From positions 1-10,657 of the forward strand of contig JAULYE010000139.1 in the NCBI GenBank assembly GCA_032118015.1: 10,657 bases of DNA, given 5' to 3'. The position numbers were made by a program, and so were the translations under genes. The first letter of the stretch is position 1. Each line of letters starts with the position of its first letter. Positions 1 to 7,020 of the stretch are shown piece by piece. The notes beneath the pieces are model-generated. The model saw only the letters and a program-made list of their open reading frames with translations. It was not told where the DNA came from and did not search any database. This DNA is from Casp-actino8 sp032118015. GTDB lineage: Bacteria; Actinomycetota; Acidimicrobiia; Acidimicrobiales; Ilumatobacteraceae.

Positions 1-1
1 G

Positions 2-241
2 GCTGCGGATCATTACGTCCTTCAGGCACTTCTCTATCAAGTTGCACTGCACCGCTATTTGCGTTGGAGGGTTCGCGACTACCTACCTGAACGACATCTC
101 GGAGGGATCGCGTATCTCTTCGTGCGCGGTTTGGTCGGACCAGACACACCTATCGGTGATTCAGGGGAGCCATACGGTCTCTTCACGTGGAATCCGCCGT
201 TGTCATTGATCCTCGCCATCGATGAGGAGTTGTCGCATTGA
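2..241 (+). CDS. recB: RecB, C-terminal fragment (exodeoxyribonuclease V beta subunit), 5' end outside window
   Basis: An open frame enters from the left edge and encodes 79 residues before TGA at 239-241. RecB is the 3'-5' helicase and nuclease subunit of RecBCD, which processes double-strand DNA ends for recombination. The visible part matches the end of the RecB nuclease domain: YVLQALLYQVALHRYLR resembles the conserved Y-Q-LY-AL-RYL helix that follows the nuclease catalytic residues, and PERHLGGIAYLFVRGL resembles the GG-x-Y-LF-RG segment near the RecB C-terminus. The catalytic Asp and Lys residues lie upstream, outside the window. The next gene is recD, overlapping by four bases, the expected recB-recD order. 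The call rests on this short tail plus the neighbour. Confidence 0.87.
   Translation, partial: AADHYVLQALLYQVALHRYLRWRVRDYLPERHLGGIAYLFVRGLVGPDTPIGDSGEPYGLFTWNPPLSLILAIDEELSH
224..229 (+). promoter_or_regulatory. Ribosome binding site for recD, inside the end of recB
   Basis: GAGGAG lies 8 nt upstream of the TTG at 238. This strong Shine-Dalgarno match is what supports the TTG start over the later in-frame ATG at 259. It sits within recB coding sequence, consistent with translational coupling. Confidence 0.65.
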
Positions 242-1983
242 TCGGAGCTCGAACAGCCATGGTGCGCGGCCTCCTCGCGCCGTATCTCGAGACGGGAACC
301 TTTGGTTCCCTCGAGGTGCATGCGGTCGAGAGAATTGCATCGGCATGTTCGACCACGATTGGCCACTTCGATGCCCTCACTATTGCGGCTGCCGTCTGGG
401 CGACGCAGCAAGGTCATGTTTGCTTCGATCTCGGAGATGCCTCATTGCTCGATGATCTAGCGGTGGCTCGCCGCCCAGATGTCGACTCGTGGTTCGCATA
501 TCTCGAGGGCTCCCTTCTCGTACACCGAGCTGCGACGTGGGGAGATCTCCCCGATCCGGCGAGGCCTCTGGTGATGTACGGATCACGGATCTATCTTGCG
601 CGGCAATGGATCGACGAAGGTGTGGTCGCGCACAGTTTGGCGAGGCGCCGAGGTGTGCTGACCCAACCAATGGATACCAGCATCGTCGACTCGTTGTTCG
701 CTCCAGTCGATCGGGGGGAACCTCAGTACCAGGCAGTCGTTCGTAGTCTCGAAGCTCGGACGTCGATCGTGACCGGGGGTCCTGGAACGGGTAAGACCTA
801 CACCATCGCCCGGATCCTCGTAGCTGCGGTGCGCAGTGGAGTGGACTCGATTGCCCTTGCAGCGCCGACCGCCAAAGCCGCGGTGCAGATGCGTGAGAGC
901 CTGTCGGCTGCTTTGGCCAATGACATACCCGGACTCGACGATCACGGGAGACGCCTTCTCGAGCGACTCGAGCCGATGACGATTCACAGGCTTCTCGGTC
1001 GTCGTTCTGGATCCTCGACCCGTTTTCGCCATGGGGCCGGTCTGCCTCTGCCGTTGGGACTGCTTGTGGTCGATGAGATGTCGATGGTGTCTCTTCCTTT
1101 GATGGCACGTCTGTTGGAGGCGGTTGATGACGCAACAGCTCTCGTCCTGGTAGGGGACCCTGGTCAATTGGACAGCGTCGAGAACGGATCAATCCTGCGC
1201 GACCTCACAGGCCTCGATCTCGGACCCTCGATGCCGACGACCGTTCTCGAGTCGAGTCGGCGCAACATGGGAACGCGGAGCAGCTCCTTTGCTGATGCCG
1301 TGCGAGTCGGAGACAGCGCTCGCGCCCTTGCTCTTCTCCAGGAAACCGATGTCGACGAGACATTGCGCATCATCGAAACTGCAGAACCATTGTCAGCGAT
1401 CGATTCCCTCGGAGCGATCATCGACTTATGGCGGAGCATCTCCAACCTTGCTTCTCGAGGAGACGTCACAGGTGCGCTTGCGGGGGTGAATGATGCCCGG
1501 GTTCTGTGTCCCCACCGTGAAGGTCCGTATGGGGTGGAGACATGGAATGCGAAGTTGTCCGAAGCAGTTGCTGAATCCCGGGATCGATGGAGGCCGGGAG
1601 ACATCGTGGTCAAGACACGTAATGATCTCGGTCAAGGACTGGCGAATGGGGACACAGGAGTTGTCGTGCGGATCGACGGTGACCTCGTTTTTGCGTTTCG
1701 GCACGCGGACAGCGTTGTCACTGTCCCTGTTTCTGTCGACGATGCTGTGCAATTGGCGTTCGCGACAACGGTTCACAAAGCACAAGGATCCGAGTACGCA
1801 CATGTGGTGGTCGTGGCACCACCGCGAGGGTCTGCGCTGGCGACTCGCGAACTTCTCTACACGGCAATGACGCGCGCCAAACCCCATGCAGTGATCATTG
1901 GAACTACTGAGGATCTGGCGCATGCCATCGACACGCGCCAGACGCGCTCATCGGGTTTGGCAGACCGTCTGTCAGCGTCCTGA
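238..1983 (+). CDS. recD: RecD, exodeoxyribonuclease V alpha subunit (5'-3' helicase)
   Basis: The 581-residue product is a superfamily 1B helicase, close to the 608 residues of E. coli RecD. It is the 5'-3' motor of RecBCD at DNA double-strand ends. Motifs appear in order: an N-terminal RecD domain (about 1-150), Walker A GGPGTGKT (180-187), motif Ia LAAPTAKAA (207-215), Walker B VVDEMSMV (277-284), motif III VGDPGQL (305-311), an arginine-containing LESSRR (337-342), motif V region TTVHKAQGSEY (510-520) and motif VI YTAMTRAK (541-548). The TTG start overlaps the recB stop as TTGA and is preceded by GAGGAG at good spacing. The length and the RecB partner point to RecD of RecBCD rather than stand-alone RecD2. 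The gene faces leuS tail to tail with 5 bp between stop codons. Confidence 0.94.
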   Translation: MIGARTAMVRGLLAPYLETGTFGSLEVHAVERIASACSTTIGHFDALTIAAAVWATQQGHVCFDLGDASLLDDLAVARRPDVDSWFAYLEGSLLVHRAATWGDLPDPARPLVMYGSRIYLARQWIDEGVVAHSLARRRGVLTQPMDTSIVDSLFAPVDRGEPQYQAVVRSLEARTSIVTGGPGTGKTYTIARILVAAVRSGVDSIALAAPTAKAAVQMRESLSAALANDIPGLDDHGRRLLERLEPMTIHRLLGRRSGSSTRFRHGAGLPLPLGLLVVDEMSMVSLPLMARLLEAVDDATALVLVGDPGQLDSVENGSILRDLTGLDLGPSMPTTVLESSRRNMGTRSSSFADAVRVGDSARALALLQETDVDETLRIIETAEPLSAIDSLGAIIDLWRSISNLASRGDVTGALAGVNDARVLCPHREGPYGVETWNAKLSEAVAESRDRWRPGDIVVKTRNDLGQGLANGDTGVVVRIDGDLVFAFRHADSVVTVPVSVDDAVQLAFATTVHKAQGSEYAHVVVVAPPRGSALATRELLYTAMTRAKPHAVIIGTTEDLAHAIDTRQTRSSGLADRLSAS

Positions 1984-1995
1984 GGAGTTCAGACG
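1966..1995. terminator. Possible bidirectional stem-loop across the recD/leuS stop codons
   Basis: CGTCTG (1966-1971) and CAGACG (1990-1995) form a perfect 6-bp inverted repeat with an 18-nt spacer that covers the recD stop (1981-1983) and part of the leuS stop (1989-1991). The spacer contains a smaller TCAG/CTGA pair. No T tract follows on either strand, so it is not a classical intrinsic terminator. It is the only obvious structure where two convergent transcripts must end. A role in termination is inferred. Confidence 0.3.
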
Positions 1996-4871
1996 ACCAG
2001 GTTGACCATGCGACCAGGAACAACGATGATCTTTTTCGGAGTGTCTCCAGCCAAGGCAGCAATCACTTTGTCGTCGGCGAGAGCGAGTTTTTCCACGCTC
2101 GATGCGTCGGCATCGGATGGAACGACGAGACGTGCTCGCACTTTGCCGTTGATCTGTACCGGGTATTCAATGGTGTCATTCAACAGAAGTGCTGGATCGG
2201 CTGCTGGGAACGGCTCGAACGTGAGAGATTCACTATGACCCAGGCGTGACCACAGTTCTTCTCCCAGATGTGGACACAACGGCGCCAACATCTGTACGAG
2301 CGGCTGGGCAATGTCGCGAGACGTCGAACCGACAGCAGCAGTTTCTTGTGTGACTGCATTGTTCAGTTCGATGAGTTTGGCGATCGCCGTGTTGAACCGC
2401 AAAGCCTCCATATCGGCTCTCACACCATCGATGGTGCGGTGCAGGAGTCGACGTAAGTCCTCTGACGGCTGGACATCGCTGACACGTGACTCGCCGGATT
2501 CTTCATCGACCACGTTGCGCCACAGACGTTGAAGGAACCGCTGCATTCCGATGACGTCACGGGTGTTCCACGGGCGGCTGGCTTCGAGGGGGCCCATCCC
2601 CATCTCGTAGAGACGGAAGGTGTCCGCGCCGTAGTCGTCGTACATCTCATCAGGTGTGACGATGTTCTTCAGGCTCTTGCCCATCTTGCCGTATTCGCGA
2701 GCGACCTGCTCTCCCTCGAACCAGTACGTACCGTCGCGCTCTTCGACCTCGCTTGCAGGTACCGGCTGACCACGGGAATCCCGATAGGCATATGCCTGGA
2801 TGTATCCCTGATTGAACAGACGATGGAAGGGCTCAGAACTCGACACGTGACCGAGGTCGAACAAGACCTTGTGCCAAAAGCGCGAGTAGAGGAGATGCAG
2901 AACTGCATGCTCGACACCGCCGACGTACAGGTCGACCCCGCCAGGATGCCCAGTACGACCATCGCCACCATCTGCAGGACCCATCCAATACTTTTCGACG
3001 GTTGAATCGACGAACATCGACGTGTTCGTGGGATCGAGGTAGCGCAATTCGTACCAACACGAACCAGCCCACTGCGGCATGACGTTGATTTCTCGCCGAT
3101 ACGACCGAGGACCGTCTCCGAGGTCGAGGGTGACGTTGCGCCATTCCTCGCGTCGGGCCAGAGGCGGAATCGGATCGGTCTCATCATCGTTGGGGTCGAG
3201 TGCCTGTGGTTTGAAGTCGTCCAGATCGGGAAGGAGCACCGGCAATGCTGAGTCGGGGAGAGCGATCGGTTGATCGTTTTCGTCGTAAACGATCGGGAAC
3301 GGTTCACCCCAGTAGCGCTGGCGGCTGAAGAGCCAGTCACGCAATTTGAAATTGACCGTTGCCGTGCCGGCGCTGCGAGCTTCGAGCCACGCAGTGACGA
3401 CACGTTTGCCATCCTCCACCGACTCGAGCCCCTCGATACTGAGGTCGCCGTTGCTCGAGTTGATGTAGACGCCATCGCCGACAAAGGCTTGAGGCCAAGA
3501 AGAAGTATCCATCGCAGCTGTTGCAGGTTCGAGACCGCGACTTATCAGCCACTCATCGGATGGCCGTTGGATGGCAGGAATGGGTAGGTCATACGTGCGG
3601 GCGAAGTCGAAGTCGCGCTGATCGCCGCACGGTACGGCCATGATCGCACCCGTTCCGTATCCCATGAGAACGTAATCGGCGATCCAGATCGGAATATGTT
3701 CGCCATTGACGGGATTGACAGCGGTCGAACCGGTGAAGACGCCAGTCTTGGCTTTGGTGTCATCGGAGCGATCAATAGCGCTCTTGGCTGCAGATCGTTT
3801 CCTATAGTCGGCGACGACTGCTGACTGCTCGGGAGTTGTCAGAGCATCGATAAAGGGATGCTCTGGAGACAAAACCATGAACGATGCACCGAACAAGGTG
3901 TCGGGCCGAGTCGTGAACACAGTGAGGTCGCCGGCATCGGTTGCAAAGACAACGTGGGCACCCTCACTGCGGCCGATCCAGTTGCGTTGCATCAACTTGA
4001 TCGGCTCTGGCCAGTCGAGGCGCTCCAAGTCGTCGAGCAGTCGATCGGCATACGCAGTGATGCGCATCGTCCACTGTCGCATGTTCTTTTTGAACACCGG
4101 ATAGTTGCCGATGTCACTTCGTCCATCAGCTGTGACTTCTTCGTTGGCAAGAATGGTTCCCAGACCAGGGCACCAGTTGACGGGTGCATCCGACAGGTAC
4201 GCAAGACGAAATCCATTCACGACGTCGGACTTCTCAGCAGGGTTCAGAGCATTCCACGATCGTCCATCGGGTGTTGCCACATCACCACTTGCCAATTTCG
4301 ATTCGAGTTCGGAAATGGGCCGAGCGCGTCGATCAGATGAGTCGTACCAACTATTGAAGATCTGCAGGAAGATCCATTGCGTCCAGCGATAGAAATCCTC
4401 ATCAGTTGTGCTGACGCTTCGACGCATATCATGGCCGAGTCCGAGGCGGCGCAACTGCCGGCGCATGTTGGCCACATTCGATTCGGTGTTCTGTCGCGGG
4501 TGTACGCCTGTTGCAATCGCATGTTGTTCAGCTGGAAGACCGAAGCTGTCATAACCGAGCGTGTGCAAAACGTTGAAACCCGTCATGCGCTTGTACCGCG
4601 CGTAGACATCGGTGGCGATGTATCCAAGTGGGTGTCCAACGTGGAGTCCCGTGCCACTCGGGTACGGAAACATGTCCATGATGAACAACTTTTGACGACC
4701 TGCAACTCTGTCGGGCTCGGCGAGGGGGCCGGCCGGATTCGGGGCCTGGAAGGTTTTGGCACTCTCCCATTCATCCTGCCAACGCTTTTCCAGCCCCTCG
4801 GCCAAGGCCGCCGTGTAACGAAAAGGAGGAATTCGATCGGAAGAAGCAGATTCAGGGGAGGGCTGGGACAT
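1989..4871 (-). CDS. leuS: Leucyl-tRNA synthetase
   Basis: The cytosolic enzyme charges tRNA-Leu with leucine and edits mischarged products. The product is 960 residues from the chosen ATG at 4871. Visible parts, numbered from that start: class I signature region FPYPSGTGLHVGH (68-80, HIGH variant HVGH), VNWCPGLGT (about 231-239) without the extra zinc cysteines seen in E. coli, CP1 editing-domain threonine stretch TTRPDTLFG (320-328), editing motif GTGAIMAVPCGDQRDFDF (about 406-423), KMGKS (729-733, in place of KMSKS, as in mycobacterial LeuRS), an alpha-helical anticodon-binding region (about 770-880) and a C-terminal domain starting near YPVQINGKVRARL (903). The frame extends to a GTG at 4952, but that would leave 1 bp before the divergent gene's ATG. 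The extra 27 residues do not look like LeuRS, so ATG 4871 is preferred. Its Shine-Dalgarno is weak (AGGG very close to the ATG). Confidence 0.97.
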   Translation of the reverse strand: MSQPSPESASSDRIPPFRYTAALAEGLEKRWQDEWESAKTFQAPNPAGPLAEPDRVAGRQKLFIMDMFPYPSGTGLHVGHPLGYIATDVYARYKRMTGFNVLHTLGYDSFGLPAEQHAIATGVHPRQNTESNVANMRRQLRRLGLGHDMRRSVSTTDEDFYRWTQWIFLQIFNSWYDSSDRRARPISELESKLASGDVATPDGRSWNALNPAEKSDVVNGFRLAYLSDAPVNWCPGLGTILANEEVTADGRSDIGNYPVFKKNMRQWTMRITAYADRLLDDLERLDWPEPIKLMQRNWIGRSEGAHVVFATDAGDLTVFTTRPDTLFGASFMVLSPEHPFIDALTTPEQSAVVADYRKRSAAKSAIDRSDDTKAKTGVFTGSTAVNPVNGEHIPIWIADYVLMGYGTGAIMAVPCGDQRDFDFARTYDLPIPAIQRPSDEWLISRGLEPATAAMDTSSWPQAFVGDGVYINSSNGDLSIEGLESVEDGKRVVTAWLEARSAGTATVNFKLRDWLFSRQRYWGEPFPIVYDENDQPIALPDSALPVLLPDLDDFKPQALDPNDDETDPIPPLARREEWRNVTLDLGDGPRSYRREINVMPQWAGSCWYELRYLDPTNTSMFVDSTVEKYWMGPADGGDGRTGHPGGVDLYVGGVEHAVLHLLYSRFWHKVLFDLGHVSSSEPFHRLFNQGYIQAYAYRDSRGQPVPASEVEERDGTYWFEGEQVAREYGKMGKSLKNIVTPDEMYDDYGADTFRLYEMGMGPLEASRPWNTRDVIGMQRFLQRLWRNVVDEESGESRVSDVQPSEDLRRLLHRTIDGVRADMEALRFNTAIAKLIELNNAVTQETAAVGSTSRDIAQPLVQMLAPLCPHLGEELWSRLGHSESLTFEPFPAADPALLLNDTIEYPVQINGKVRARLVVPSDADASSVEKLALADDKVIAALAGDTPKKIIVVPGRMVNLVV

Positions 4872-4953
4872 AACCCTGACAAGGGTAATGGCGTCTGGGC
4901 TCGAGTCGGGGTTCGATCGACCCCGCACATCGGAGTAACTTCGGTCGAGCACT
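4872..4953. promoter_or_regulatory. Divergent control region between leuS and the acyl-AMP ligase gene
   Basis: These 82 bp separate the preferred leuS start from the ATG of the rightward gene, so promoters for both are expected here. Leftward, TACCCT (complement of 4882-4887) fits TANNNT and ends 10 nt before the leuS ATG. Rightward, TAACTT (4936-4941) fits TANNNT and ends 12 nt before ATG 4954. Neither has a convincing -35 box. If the rightward gene actually starts at GTG 5074, the control region extends to 5073. Box assignments are inferred. Confidence 0.35.
4907..4925. promoter_or_regulatory. Inverted repeat, candidate operator or hairpin
   Basis: CGGGGT (4907-4912) and ACCCCG (4920-4925) are a perfect 6-bp inverted repeat around a 7-nt centre containing the palindrome CGATCG. 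It overlaps where a -35 element would lie for the TAACTT box at 4936-4941. In the leuS leader it could fold as a 6-bp stem with a 7-nt loop. Binding by a regulator is inferred, not shown. Confidence 0.35.
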
Positions 4954-6777
4954 ATGACTTCGAACCAACGGAACTCTGGCTATTTTGACTCTGGGCACGA
5001 CAACTCTGGGCACGACGTCTCTGGGCGTTCCAACGCCTCGCTGCCTGAACCCCGTCGACTCCCGACTGGATCGGTGATCGAGCGTCTGGAAGAAGCGGCT
5101 GACGCCCCGACGGGTGTGCGTTTCGTCGGGCAGAGTGTGCTGGACCCCAACGGCGCGAACTTCGTGTCTTGGCGAGAGATTCACGACGACGCACGTGCTG
5201 TTGCTGCCACTTTGCAAGCTCGCGGGATCGAGCCCGGGGACCATGTGGCGTTACTTGGGCCAACGAGTCGCTCGTTGATGACAGCAGTTCGTGGTTGTTG
5301 GCTCGCCGGCGCAGCGAGCATGGTCCTCCCACTGCCGATGCGCATGGCGTCTCTCGAGGCATTCGTCGAGAGCACCAGAGCACGTATCCGTCATGGTGAA
5401 GCCAAACTCGTTCTCATCGACCCGCAGTTGGCCGATTTCTATGCCGCAGCTCCGGGGGATCCGCCGATCGTGTCGCTGTCCGATGTGGTGAAGGGACCCG
5501 ACACTGTCTCCGGGGAGCGATTGGAGCTCCCTGGGAACGATCCGGAACGACTGGTGATCCTGCAGTACACGAGCGGATCGACATCGGAACCCAAGGGTGT
5601 GATGATCCCCGATCGGGTTCTGTGCGCAAATGTCGACGCGAGTTGTCAGGCAGCCGAACTCGGACCCGATGAAGTGATGGTCTCGTGGCTCCCGCTCTAC
5701 CACGACATGGGACTCGTGGGATTTTTGTCGGTGCCGATGCTGAACGGGGTTCATCTCGTCCAGGCGGCACCCCAGGACTTCATGGCTCATCCTGGTCACT
5801 GGATGCAATGGGTCAGCGATTGGAAGGGCACCGCAACGGCTGGGCCCAATTTCGCCTGGGTGCTTGCCACCCGTGCCCTCAAGCGCATGAGTGGCATCGA
5901 CCTGTCATCGTTGACTCTGGCCCTGTCGGGAGCAGAGCCCGTCGATCCTGCTGCAGTCGAAGCCTTCGTCGTGGCCGCTGAGCCGTTCGGATTTCGGTCG
6001 GGGAGTATCTACCCAGCCTTCGGGATGGCAGAAGTCGCGATCGGCGGCGCATTTCCTCCACGTCATCGTGGTCTCGTATGTGACACGGTCGACCGGATCG
6101 TGCTCGAGCGTGAACGCATTGCCAAGCCCATCGATCTCGATGCAGGCCCAGGAGACACTTCTGTTCATGGCATTGCACGTGACGATGAAGTTGCTCTTCG
6201 ACGTCTCCCGCTCCTCGGCCGAGCGGTCCCGGGTCTCGAGATGAAGGTCGTCGACCCTGAGACACGTGAAGTGCTCCCTGAACGCCACGTCGGGGAGTTG
6301 TTCCTACGTGGCACGAGTGTGACACCTGGTTATTTCAAACGTCCGGAAGCCACCACGGCGATGTTCCATGACGGTTGGTTGTGCACGGGGGACCTCGCCT
6401 ACATGTTGAACGGTGAACTCGTCATCTGCGGACGGATCAAGGATGTGATCATTGTCGGTGGTCGCAATGTGTTTCCTGAAGACATCGAACGTGCAGTCGG
6501 TCAGATCGAAGGTGTGCGAGCTGGAAATGTCATCGCCTTCGGTGTCGATGGGTACAAGGGTAAAGAAACCGTCATCGTCGTAGCTGAGGTCAAGGCTGAC
6601 GACTTGGATGCTGTCAGCCATGCGATCCACTCGAGGACGCTCGAGGTGTCTGGACTTCCTCCACGCGATGTCATGCTTGTGCGCCCCGGGACGTTGCCCA
6701 AGACCAGCAGCGGCAAACTTCAGCGTTCGAAATGTCGTGAGTCGTATCTGGCCGGGGAGCTCGATCTGCTCCAGTGA
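4954..6777 (+). CDS. Fatty-acyl-AMP ligase / acyl-CoA synthetase (adenylate-forming enzyme)
   Basis: The 607-residue product belongs to the ANL adenylate-forming superfamily, which activates a carboxylic acid with ATP to acyl-AMP and then usually passes it to CoA or an acyl carrier protein. Motifs in order: A3 P-loop YTSGSTSEPKG (205-215), LPLYHDMGLVGF (246-257; the HDMGL form is typical of FadD32-like fatty-acyl-AMP ligases), A5 YPAFGMAE (353-360), A7 TGDLAY (478-483), hinge GRIKDVIIVGGRNVFPEDIE (493-512), and A10 LPKTSSGKLQR (581-591) with catalytic Lys588. All key motifs are intact. No polyketide synthase or carrier protein lies beside it, so the acceptor is unknown. The ATG at 4954 is the first start after an in-frame TAA at 4936 but lacks a Shine-Dalgarno. 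Residues 7-26 are a repetitive xSGxx stretch unlike the family, so GTG at 5074 (residue 41), just before the conserved part, is a serious alternative. Confidence 0.85.
   Translation: MTSNQRNSGYFDSGHDNSGHDVSGRSNASLPEPRRLPTGSVIERLEEAADAPTGVRFVGQSVLDPNGANFVSWREIHDDARAVAATLQARGIEPGDHVALLGPTSRSLMTAVRGCWLAGAASMVLPLPMRMASLEAFVESTRARIRHGEAKLVLIDPQLADFYAAAPGDPPIVSLSDVVKGPDTVSGERLELPGNDPERLVILQYTSGSTSEPKGVMIPDRVLCANVDASCQAAELGPDEVMVSWLPLYHDMGLVGFLSVPMLNGVHLVQAAPQDFMAHPGHWMQWVSDWKGTATAGPNFAWVLATRALKRMSGIDLSSLTLALSGAEPVDPAAVEAFVVAAEPFGFRSGSIYPAFGMAEVAIGGAFPPRHRGLVCDTVDRIVLERERIAKPIDLDAGPGDTSVHGIARDDEVALRRLPLLGRAVPGLEMKVVDPETREVLPERHVGELFLRGTSVTPGYFKRPEATTAMFHDGWLCTGDLAYMLNGELVICGRIKDVIIVGGRNVFPEDIERAVGQIEGVRAGNVIAFGVDGYKGKETVIVVAEVKADDLDAVSHAIHSRTLEVSGLPPRDVMLVRPGTLPKTSSGKLQRSKCRESYLAGELDLLQ
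4972..5031 (+). repeat. Four tandem 15-bp repeats at the 5' end of the acyl-AMP ligase frame
   Basis: Units lie at 4972-4986, 4987-5001, 5002-5016 and 5017-5031. Units two and three (GACTCTGGGCACGAC and AACTCTGGGCACGAC) differ at one base of 15. The outer units keep the CTCTGG core and diverge after it. Read in the gene's frame they encode NSGYF, DSGHD, NSGHD and VSGRS. They are either a hydrophilic N-terminal tail or, if the gene starts at GTG 5074, non-coding direct repeats in the leader. Confidence 0.8.
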
Positions 6778-6990
6778 TCATTGCTGGCGGATGAGCGATG
6801 AAGGACATCGCGAGTCATTGTCAACGTCCACAGCGATGAAGACACAGTCACGGCAATGCCGATGTTTCGCAGGTGCTTGGTGGTGAGCACAGGGAACCTC
6901 CGCCAGGTCCATCCACGGAGACAGCTACCCCCGCCGTCTCGAATTGCTTGCAGATCTAACGGCAATCTCGAGCGTTGGCGACCACGATCG
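6778..6990 (-). pseudogene. Possible decayed acyl-CoA thioesterase (hot-dog fold) remnant
   Basis: The leftward strand in this gap carries, from 6965 down, LPLDLQAIRDGGGSCLR. A one-base frame change near 6915 then gives WMDLAEVPC, and further on CRDCVFIAVDVDND before TGA at 6780-6778. This resembles the LP-x-D-x-N...GG-x-LL-x-WMD-x-A start and the F-x-AVD-x-DG end of acyl-CoA thioesterases of the YciA/PF03061 group. The intervening core is missing, since the whole remnant is under 80 codons against about 130-170 for the family. If real, it is broken by a frameshift and an internal deletion. The match is by eye and could be chance, and I see no usable start or ribosome site. Confidence 0.28.
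6795..6811. terminator. Stem-loop downstream of the acyl-AMP ligase gene
   Basis: GCGATG (6795-6800) and CATCGC (6806-6811) pair perfectly around the 5-nt loop AAGGA, starting 18 nt after the TGA of the rightward gene. No T run follows, so this is a weak terminator candidate. It is the best hairpin I see in the 243-bp gap between the convergent genes. Confidence 0.35.
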
Positions 6991-7020
6991 ACTCATCTTG
7001 ACGAAGTCTGAACCGCTGCC

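Noticed and set aside
380..1192. A 270-codon open frame antisense to recD.
   Set aside because: recD carries every helicase motif. The antisense product is Arg/Ser/Pro-rich with no motif, as expected of a shadow in GC-rich DNA.
4901..4930. GGGGTTCGATCGACCCC looks like a tRNA T-arm.
   Set aside because: No acceptor stem, D-arm or anticodon arm can be placed around it. It is better read as an inverted repeat in a control region.
4872..4930. A possible leucine-rich leader peptide or T-box for leuS.
   Set aside because: The only short frame (ATG at 4930, minus strand) runs on into leuS without a stop and has no run of leucine codons. No T-box-like sequence is visible.
6720..6965. An 81-codon minus-strand frame as an intact small gene.
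   Set aside because: It overlaps the 3' end of the acyl-AMP ligase gene and has no ribosome site. The thioesterase-like matches need a frame change, so at most it is part of a decayed gene.
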